A DNA stretch of 24,639 bases from Bacteroidales bacterium UBA1205 (lineage in GTDB: Bacteria; Bacteroidota; Bacteroidia; Bacteroidales; WCHB1-69), in contig DBXT01000082.1 in the NCBI GenBank assembly GCA_002309615.1, forward strand, positions 1 to 24,639, read 5' to 3'. Each line of letters opens with the position of its first letter. Position 1 is the first letter of the stretch. This document shows positions 8,051 through 16,300 of the stretch, piece after piece. The notes beneath the pieces are model-generated. The model saw only the letters and a program-made list of their open reading frames with translations, was not told the DNA's origin and did not search any database. The translations under genes were made by a program, and so were the position numbers.

Positions 8051-8098
8051 ATGACCTCCCACGCTTCTCATTAGAACAGCGCACCGCGGGGGGTCTTA
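8051..8098 (+). ncRNA. Structured leader RNA, candidate abiF-type ncRNA/antitoxin
   Basis: The 78 nt between the -7 box and the Abi ATG contain a compact nested fold. The outer stem is GACCUCCC (8053-8060) with GGGGGGUC (8088-8095), 8 bp including one G-U. The inner hairpin is CGC (8062-8064) with GCG (8079-8081), a 2-nt bulge (8077-8078), then UUCU (8065-8068) with AGAA (8073-8076), closed by a CAUU loop. A 6-nt CACCGC linker (8082-8087) joins the two on the 3' side. No U-tract follows, so it could be a processed 5' leader or be released by other means. From memory, a conserved 'abiF' RNA motif lies upstream of Abi_2 genes and has been described as an RNA antitoxin. Placement, size and nested-hairpin design agree, but I could not compare with the model. 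Confidence 0.55.
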
Positions 8099-8120
8099 GA
8101 GTTTTAATAATGACATATTC

Positions 8121-9047
8121 ATGAACTACAACAAACCGCCTATCTCTATTGAAGAACAGATAAACCGCCTTGAAAAACGCGGTTTGCAATTTAAAAACAA
8201 AACTCTTGCTGCAAATTACCTTAAAAACATCAGTTATTATAGACTTAGAGCATATACCTATCCGTTTCAAAACAATACGGACGTTAATGCAGACCATGAA
8301 TTTTTATGTAAAAATATAGATTTTAATGATATAATAGACATTTATGTTTTTGACAGGCGTTTAAGAAACTTAATTTTTAATGAACTTGAAAAAATAGAAG
8401 TAGCAGTAAGAACCAAATTATCACTTGTATTTTCAGTCTCCTTAAACAATGCCATGTGGTATGAGGAAAAAGAACTTTATCGAGATGAAGATAAATATAG
8501 TAATTTAATGAGCGAAATATCAAACGATGTCAAACGCAGTAATGAGGATTTTATAAAGCACTATAAGAATAAATACAGCAGACCTGAAATGCCACCATCG
8601 TGGATGACTCTGGAAGTCGTCTCATTCGGAACATTAAGCAAAATATTCGGGCAATTGAAAGAATGTGATGAAAAAAAAGAGATAACCGGAAGTTTTGGTT
8701 TGAGCAATGAAAAGATATTAGCAAATTGGCTTCATGCTTTTTCCAACTTACGAAATTGCTGTGCTCATCATAGTAGGGTTTGGAACCGCCGCTTTATTGT
8801 GAATATGATTATCCCATACAATACATTATATCCTTTTTTAAATGGAAAAAACGGCAAAGGAAAACTTTGTCAAAATAAAATATTTGTATTACTTTCGGCA
8901 ATAAAATATATTGTTGATATTATTAGTCCAGATAATTCTTTTAAGACACATCTAATAGAACTATTTAACGACAAACATCGTTTCGTATCTATGAAAGAAA
9001 TGGGATTTCCTGACAGTTGGCAGGATTGGCCCGTTTGGAAAAAATAA
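8121..9047 (+). CDS. Abi_2 (AbiD/AbiF-type) HEPN abortive-infection protein
   Basis: 308 aa. The N-terminal family signature is present: PISIEEQINRLEKRGLQF, then YLKNISYYRLRAYTYPF (residues about 7-50). Next is the core helix DIYVFDRRLRNLIFNELEKIEVAVRT, and then WMTLEVVSFGTLSKIF. The C-terminal half carries the HEPN RNase signature R-x4-H as RNCCAH (R211-H216) inside LRNCCAHHSRVWNR. HEPN proteins with this motif are metal-independent ribonucleases, and AbiD/AbiF proteins stop phage by killing or arresting the host. It is shorter than the lactococcal AbiD/AbiF (about 340-370 aa) but has all conserved blocks, so it appears complete. ATG at 8121 lies 25 nt after the outer stem of a structured leader RNA, the likely antitoxin or regulator. 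The gene is the only one in a repeat-rich region and is flanked by direct repeats, which suggests horizontal transfer as a small defence cassette. Confidence 0.92.
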   Translation: MNYNKPPISIEEQINRLEKRGLQFKNKTLAANYLKNISYYRLRAYTYPFQNNTDVNADHEFLCKNIDFNDIIDIYVFDRRLRNLIFNELEKIEVAVRTKLSLVFSVSLNNAMWYEEKELYRDEDKYSNLMSEISNDVKRSNEDFIKHYKNKYSRPEMPPSWMTLEVVSFGTLSKIFGQLKECDEKKEITGSFGLSNEKILANWLHAFSNLRNCCAHHSRVWNRRFIVNMIIPYNTLYPFLNGKNGKGKLCQNKIFVLLSAIKYIVDIISPDNSFKTHLIELFNDKHRFVSMKEMGFPDSWQDWPVWKK

Positions 9048-9071
9048 TCCCCGAAAATAGCAATAGGAACG

Positions 9072-9164
9072 CACCATAAAATACGATAACAACCTGTAAA
9101 TCACTAAGCCCCCATTCTAAGAGGGAATAAGGGGGATCTCTTTCATTTCTTTTCCTATTCTTGA
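9072..9164. repeat. ~90-bp direct repeat, right flank of the Abi gene
   Basis: Pairs with 7883-7975. Here the repeat runs on (9165-9210) into the start of the ~290-bp module (GGAATAACGATAGCATACC, then GGGCATTCAATGAA), which is then cut short. Confidence 0.8.
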
Positions 9165-9247
9165 ATGTTTGTTTTATGGAATAACGATAGCATACCCTCC
9201 GGGCATTCAATGAACGTTCAAAAGGGAAAGATGATAATTGGATTATT

Positions 9248-9275
9248 GTAGAGACGTTTCATGAAACGTCTCTGC
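9248..9275. repeat. 28-bp REP-like palindrome (core TTTCATGAAA)
   Basis: Starts GTAGAGACG, has the self-complementary core TTTCATGAAA, and ends CGTCTCTGC. It shares length and feet with the palindromes around the RAYT gene at 18884-20051 and is the same type as 10193 and 20024. Confidence 0.8.
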
Positions 9276-9414
9276 ATCCGGTCGGGATTTGTATATTCAG
9301 GGGTATATTTCCATGATTTCGGTATTTATCAGGGTGTGGCAACACCCCGTATCATATCCGGATATAAATAAATCCCCCTAGCCCTCCTAAAGGGGGGAGC
9401 TGCGGAATCCATTG

Positions 9415-9511
9415 TTTTCTAAGGCGTCAGCCTTGTTTTCTAGGCGAGCGAAGCAAAGCCTGTTTTGTCTTGTCATAGTTGCTATAGGTATAATGGTTCA
9501 GAATGGTTAAA
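9415..9511. repeat. 97-bp exact direct repeat, copy 2
   Basis: Identical to 6631-6727. In this copy it runs into the hairpin module after a 58-nt spacer, giving the fullest version of the composite element (9415-10102). Confidence 0.9.
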
Positions 9512-9569
9512 GCGTACTTAACCTATCACGTTTTTAGACATATACAACTAATGACAAGTGTTTTTTTAC

Positions 9570-9602
9570 ATACTTTCTTTTCCTGCCATGAAAAGAAAGT
9601 AT
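9570..9602. repeat. 13-bp perfect hairpin, copy 2
   Basis: ATACTTTCTTTTC (9570-9582) and GAAAAGAAAGTAT (9590-9602) pair perfectly around CTGCCAT. Relative to 7238-7270, two T-A pairs are now A-T pairs. Confidence 0.75.
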
Positions 9603-9623
9603 CAAAGAAAAATCACCGCTGCA

Positions 9624-9756
9624 GAAAAAAATCGGAAAAGAGGAATACTTCGCTAAAACACAAAACTCCTCCTTTTACAGCCTACGGCTGTAACGTTCGT
9701 CAAACAACTTGTGTTTCTTAACGCTGCAGTCTTCCTCTTTTCTTTATCGATTTTTT
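9624..9756. repeat. Long imperfect inverted repeat with central hairpin, copy 2
   Basis: GAAAAGAGGAA (9635-9645) pairs perfectly with TTCCTCTTTTC (9732-9742). The outer AAAAAATCG pairs with CGATTTTTT, and the central TACAGCC-tac-GGCTGTA is at 9676-9692. Confidence 0.75.
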
Positions 9757-9842
9757 CCTAATGCGGATGGATGGTCCCTGCCAACGTAATTCGTTTAGAA
9801 AGGTATCCGTATCTACTATCCTATTCTTAAATATCTGTTTAA

Positions 9843-10102
9843 AGGAATAATGATAGCATACCACCCGGGCATTCAATGAAAAAGCGTTAAGAAAAATGAT
9901 GAAATAAAGCGTTAAGAAGTCTGTACTGTCTGAGCGTTTTAATAGTAAATAGGATTCTTTCGTAATGGTGTTTATGTGATAGTAATACCTATAAAATCGG
10001 TAACGCGTGCGAGTTTACTGACTTTAGCTTTATGAGTTATTTTTTAGTTTTTTCATTGCTGCCCTGTTCTTTTGTTACTTTTGTAACAAGACAAAAGTAA
10101 AT
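9843..10102. repeat. ~260-bp direct repeat module, copy 3
   Basis: Third copy of the module at 6905 and 7511, a little more diverged. It ends at the alternative-hairpin element (10072-10100) and then leaves the repeat into ATATAATTAAATCC. Confidence 0.85.
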
Positions 10103-10192
10103 ATAATTAAATCCTCCGCCCTACGGGCACCTCCCCAAAGGGAGGAACATCGCAATCCGTTAATAAATAATGTTTTACAAGATTTTCGAAAT

Positions 10193-10220
10193 GTAGAGAC
10201 GTTTCAGGAAACGTCTCTAC
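10193..10220. repeat. 28-bp REP-like palindrome (core TTTCAGGAAA)
   Basis: GTAGAGACG, then TTTCAGGAAA, then CGTCTCTAC. Same family as 9248-9275 and 20024-20051. Confidence 0.8.
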
Positions 10221-10274
10221 ATATTTTTACATAAATCCTTTATCTAAAAAAGGGAGGAACCGGCAAGAAAAAAT

Positions 10275-10300
10275 AAAAAAGGGAAGGCTGGCGCCTTCCC
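10275..10300 (-). terminator. Rho-independent terminator of the giant T9SS protein gene
   Basis: A perfect 8-bp stem GGGAAGGC / GCCTTCCC with a 4-nt loop (10281-10300) is followed on the minus strand by six T (10280-10275) and a further T-rich stretch. It lies 28 nt past the stop at 10328. Confidence 0.85.
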
Positions 10301-10327
10301 TGAAACTATTATCATGAAAAATATAAA

Positions 10328-13300
10328 TTAACGTACTATTAACTTGCGGCTGATGGTTACTCCTGTCTCGGTGGTAACTTTTACTATATAAGCGCCGGCA
10401 GCGAAGGTGGATACGTTGATTTGCGTACGCGTGCCTTCTGCTTCACGACTCATTATACGGCTGCCTTGAATAGTGTAAACCTCCACTCTGCTCATATTTT
10501 CTCCGTTGCTGATGATATTTACCATATCACGTGCAGGTACAGGATAGAGGTCTATGTCGGTAGCTTGCTCTGCAGAACATTGCAATGCTACAGGGGCGAA
10601 TATTTCATATTTGCCGTCTATATCGGTTTGACGCAAACGATAGTAGGTCATACTGCTGCTGTTGTTGTCTGCCATGAAGCTATAGTCACTTCTTTGAGAG
10701 GTGGTACCTGCTCCTTGGATGCGGGCTACTTCTTCGTAGTTGACAGCATCTGTACTGCGTTCTATGGTGAAATATTCATTGTTGGTTTCACTTGCAGTTG
10801 CCCATTCAAATTGTACGGCATCTCCCATACAAGTAGCATGGAAATACAACAATTCTACAGGTAAGTTGGCATCTGTGCGGTACATGATAATGTCGTTAAC
10901 GGTTGGAGCATATTCCTCTTTCATGGCATCTACGATATAAGGAAGTACTAATTCGGATCCGCCATTAGCCAACAGAAATTCTTTCTCTGTTAAATCCTCA
11001 TCCAATTCATATTTGTAACTTTCGTATTCCGGAGCGACTTTGCGACTCTTTAGCATGGTGGACTTGTATGGTTTTCCGGTTGCAGGGTCAATAGTTTTCC
11101 AGAAAGGAGCGTCCGGAGCGGTTGGTTCATAACCTGTATAGCGTACGATTACACGACCGGAATAATGGGTAAGATCTGTTATCTCAGGATCTAAATATAC
11201 CATGATATCACTAAACAAGCTATTTTCGTTTAATTGTCCCTTAGATGCGGTCATATAATGTTTATCTGTCATGTACACTTGGTCTGCAACGATGATAGGT
11301 CCTTTGTATAAGTCCATATCTCCGTTTTGGTAAACGCCGATTTTTTTACCGTTAGCAAGGTTATTTTCAATAGTAATACTATCCACTGTCAAAGTACCGT
11401 TGTTTTCAATTGCACCGGCAAGGGCAGTAGTTGTGTTGGTATTCTTATTATTATTATAAACCAATGCAGAGTTGGTGATGGTAACCGTTGCTCCATCAGC
11501 AATGCTTATCAACGGGTAATTTGCTTCAAGCGGATTGCTTGTTTGTTTATCCTCATTATATAAAGGATTGTATTCTTCATTTTCATCCAAATCGCTACCA
11601 CCGCTGAGGCGTACATTGTGCATAATAAATTGAGTACCTTCCGGAACATTTACCATTTGACCTTTGAACATGGTATTGTCAAAATTGTTAAGGGTAGTTA
11701 ATCCATTGGACAAATAGTGTCCGCCCGGATAACGATATACTTGCACTTGTCCTTTTCCTGCTCCTGTACCTGCAAATTTGTTAGCATCCCAAGTAAGTGT
11801 GCTGTTGGTATTAGGAGCCACTCCGTTTACAACAAAGATAGGATCATTGGCAGTGTAACCATTTGCATTCAATATACCGTTTAAAGTTCTCTTAGCTTGG
11901 TCAGGGAACATACCTGTATTACCATCTCTGCCTGCTACACCATCCAAATAGTAGAATTTGGTAGATCCTGTTATATACACATGAACAATAATATCAAATG
12001 TCTTAAAATCTTTTGGGTCTTCTAAAATGTTGTTTACACCCATGGTAATTACTAAGTCTCCCACATAGTGTTGACCGATTTTGTATTCATCAATAGTTGC
12101 CAATTCTCTCGGGTCATATTTCAATTCAAATGCAATGGTGGTATATTTTCTACCATCGGCTGCACCCAAAAGACTGCCGGAAGTAACAGTTTTAAAATCA
12201 TAATTAACTGCTTGGGAAGGATTGCCTTCATTTCCTTTGTTTTTCCAGCCGTCTGTATTGTCATCGTTTGCTGCTGCATAGAATTTAAGAGCCATACCAG
12301 ATTCATTTTCAACGCCAACCTTGTTGTCTTGAACTATTTGTACAGGAACAGTTTGTGCGAATTGATTATCCGTTCCGGTTACTTTAAAGTCAGCTTTATA
12401 TAAAGATGCGTCGGTCAATCCGAAAGTCGGCAAGGTGAGTTGTGCGGTATAAGTAGATATCTTAGTACCTACTGTAGAAGCATATACGTAGGTTTCCACG
12501 TCTTTTCCGAAAGTGGTAACGGTGGTAACACTTATATTGAGGTAGATTCTTTGTTTGGTTGTGCGAGTAATTTCGTGAGTAACTTCATCTTCAATTTCCT
12601 CAACTTCATCTATCACCAATCTTGCTTCCGACCACATTTCATTTTGAGTGATACGGTCGCTATAGGTTACCAAGAACGCCAGTGTCGGCAAATCGGTTGA
12701 ATTACCGCTATTCACTTCTGTCAATTCATGAGCGTAATCCTTGTAATAACTTGCATAGGATTCATTGTCCAATATTTTCGGCGTATGGTTTGTGTTTTCC
12801 AAATTTCCAGCAAATTGCATCAAAAAGCCGAAAGTGGAGTTAGGATTGCCATAATATTCCTCTTTATCTTCATCTGTCGGAGCTGTTTTTTCGTCAAATT
12901 TTTGAGGATTTGCTTTATAATCGAAATATTGCCACTTGCCGTCTGTTTGTTGGGTAGTAGATGCAGGAGTACAATCTTTGCCGTCTACACCCCATGTCAA
13001 ATCGGTAATATAATATTTGTGGTTACCTAAAGCAGGCGGCAATTGAACTTCTTCAGAGGTAGTAAGGAAATTATCATTATCCGGATCGGTATCTTCCTTG
13101 GTTGATACCACAAACACAATGTCACGCGTGCTTATAGGGAATGTTGCAGGTTCGTAGCGCCAGAAACGATAATCGGTATTATTATCATCTTCATCATCTC
13201 GTACTGATGTCGGTTTATTTGTTCTATTGGTGTAAGCCATTTGCACTGCTGCACCTCTCACTCTTAATCCGTCTGCATCAAAGGTGTTTTTTTCGCTATT

Positions 13301-16300
13301 ATCGGTGAATGCTACAAAACCACCGTCTTCTGCAAATACATCAACCGTACTTGTTTGTGCCACGGTTTCACCTGACCACATATATTCTTCGCCTTTGCCT
13401 GCAAGATATTTTGGACGGGCGAAGATATAACCTTCGTTGTTGATACCGGCATCGTCTCCGGGTTCACGCATATAGAAGTATCCTTGCAATTCCCCATATT
13501 CGTTTCTGGTATCTGTTTCATCATAATAACGAACTCTCAGATAACCTCCGTTGTTGATAACCACACCATTGGAAGGAGTGGTGTAACCATTTGTTGTAAA
13601 GGAAGGCTCTGTGGCATATACATCTGCACAAGTGTAACTTCCTAATTTTTTAACCATATCCATAGGTTTGGACAAAGCCATATTGCTACCATTGGCAGCA
13701 TAGATGGTACCTATATTGCACATACCGTATTCCACGGTAGGATCCATGCTGGTGATATCTCCTTGACCTACAAAATCGATATTAGAATTATCAATCATCA
13801 ATTCTGTTGCTTGTTGGATAGATTTCAAGCTGCGGGTCATGGAAGGATAGGTCATGTTTCCGTAATTGCGGACAATAATTCTATGATTTTTGTCAGTTGA
13901 CTTACAAGAAGTACCGCTACCATATACTGAACCGCCTAAGATTATATATTTTCCACTTTTACCATGTTCATTATTATAACCTAAACCGTCTATATAGATA
14001 TCAGCATCACCTTCTATAGTGGCATCTCCGAAACCTTTGTTCGGGTCGTAGGTACCCCAGTCTGCACCGGCATATACATTACCTTCTATCCAAAGAGGAT
14101 TTTCTATATTATGAGTACCTTTATCTCCATTCAAACCATAGTTAGGAGCTTTTTCTATGGCATTTTTACCGATATACACAAAGCAACTTCCTGACATACC
14201 TCCAAAATAGCCGGAACCGAATACATGTGTTTTAACACGGCCACCGGAGATGTTGACAAAGGAATAGTCTTGGTCTTGACAAGTAAAACTTCCTCCATAG
14301 ACTGTTATGGCAGAACCGCCTTTCATATTGAAAGTCTTGTTACCATATACTAATGTTTTTGTTGCAGTTTCACCTTCTGCTCCGGCGAATACACGGGTTG
14401 CCTCACCGTCTGTCATATTGACGATGGTTTTGTTAACTTCTGCCAAAGAACCGCCACCGAACACATTATTGGTCACTTTACCACCGGTGATGTTTACAGT
14501 AGGATAACAACCAGTTGTTCTATAATCAGCTTTATAACCGCCACCATATACATCCACTGCTTCTCCGCCATTAAAGTTAACAATTACCATACCTTGCGGA
14601 GCTCCGTTAAGGTCGTTGCAACCGAACACCTTGTTAATTTTACCGCCTTCAATATTTACGGTTACCTTGCCGACATTGGCTTTATTAGTTGCATCACCCA
14701 AGCCGCCGCCGAATACATTGTTTATAGAGCCTGCATAAACGGTTAACTTGATTTCCTTGTTTGCCGATGCGGCATTGCCACCATTGGTATTTACCAATCC
14801 CAAGGCAGAACCGCCATAGACATTTCCTCCCTCGGTAAGGTTGCCATCCTCGTCTCTTGTTCCTATAACAGGAGCGTTTTCTGAATTTTCTTCTCCTATG
14901 TTAATAGTGATATCACCGCTCACGCGAGTGTCTTTTCCGTAACCACCACCGAAAACATTGCCTAATACTTCACCGCCGGTGATGTTCATGATAACAGGAC
15001 CTGTTACGGTACCATTAACATTAGAGCCGCCATAAACAGAACCTGTTACGTTACCGCCTTGCATATATATATTAACCTTTTCTCCGGAACGTTGGTTTGC
15101 GCCTCCATAAACGTTTCCTATAGTACCACCTAATACATATATATCAGATTGACCTCCTGTAGTAATATATCCATAGTTACCTCCACCATAAACACCTCTT
15201 GAAACAACAGCATTATCAGCGACAACAACCGTTGAATTTGAAACCTCACCGATAGCATATTGATTACTATATCCGGAACCGGCTCCAAAGACATTACCAC
15301 CTTTTGATGTAGCAATATCTGGATCGGATTCTGTATGTTCTATGTGAGTTTTTCCACCAATATAAAGTTTAGTATCTCCAGTAAGAGTACCACCGCTACC
15401 AGTTTTATAACCATTGCATCCGCCGGCTACCCAACCGTTAATGGTTCCTCCTGTGAATATCATAACACGATCACCAACAGCTTGAGCGAATGCGGCTGCA
15501 CCATATACAGAACCTCGTACAATACCACCTTTTATACGAACCATTACAGCCCAAGTTCCGTCATTTACTCCATAGTCTGTACTAACATTATTCATTCCGG
15601 CAGCGATACTGGCTAATTCTCCACCTTCAACGATAATACGACGTTTACCGATGTATTGCAAATTACCTCCACCAGCTTGACTACTTCCCAAATAGAAAGC
15701 TTCATCACCTTTGGCAGAACCTAAACGGTTGTCTTGTAATTTGCCACTTTTTACTATATAATCAAATGTAAGATTATTTCTATTACCACTTCCAGAGAAA
15801 GTAAGTGTAGTTCCTCCATAAATTTGACCATTGGTGTACTCTCCTTGATTATTTTGTGAAGTATTACCAAATACCCGTAATTTGGAATTATCAGATTTTG
15901 CACGGTCATAGTCGCAACCTAAAACTCCTTTAACAGATACTGTGTTACTATAAGTTTTTCCTTGACCAGCAAAATAGATATTATTCCATGTACCATTTTC
16001 AATACGGATAGTATAACTTAAAGCAATATTAGCATCACTATTTCTGCCAAAAACATTAAATGTGCCGGAAGTACTAACACCTCTGCCAAAAATCAAGTCA
16101 TTTCCTGCTCCAGTAATTGTCCTTGTACTATTTGAACTCAGTGTCATATTTTCAAATTTCACATCATTGGAGCAAGTATAGTCGCTACCCAAAGTGATCG
16201 TTCCGGCAGTGCCCGAACCATCAGGGTTGATAGTAGTGATAGTATAAGGATAGGTTCCATGGGTAGGAAGTGAAGTTACAACGTGGAAATTACGTTCATA

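Larger units (their letters stand above)
9048..10327. repeat. Gene-free repeat region between the Abi gene and the giant surface-protein gene
   Basis: No credible gene. In order it holds the right Abi-flanking repeat (9072-9164), a truncated module start (9165-9210), a REP-like palindrome (9248), a unique AT-rich bit with CAACACCCCG, the exact 97-bp repeat (9415-9511), the hairpin/inverted-repeat module (9570-9842), the ~290-bp module (9843-10102), a second palindrome (10193), and the terminator of the giant gene (10275-10300). A 72-codon frame at 9503-9721 is made only of repeat sequence. Confidence 0.8.

Noticed and set aside
8053..8095. Hairpin as a rho-independent terminator upstream of the Abi gene
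   Set aside because: No T-tract follows the stem (CTTAGAGTTTTAATAATG), and it lies between a promoter box and the start codon.
7842..8297. 151-codon minus-strand frame
   Set aside because: Runs through the direct repeat and leader RNA and overlaps the Abi start; no family features, and the repeat part recurs at 8989-9210 as another meaningless frame.
9503..9721. 72-codon + strand frame
   Set aside because: Consists entirely of repeat modules and is not open in the other copy at 7240-7390.
6591..10260. CRISPR array or integron attC array
   Set aside because: Repeats are 97-290 bp, few and unevenly spaced, with no short regular repeat-spacer pattern. No cas gene or integrase is present, and the inverted repeats lack recognisable attC core sites.
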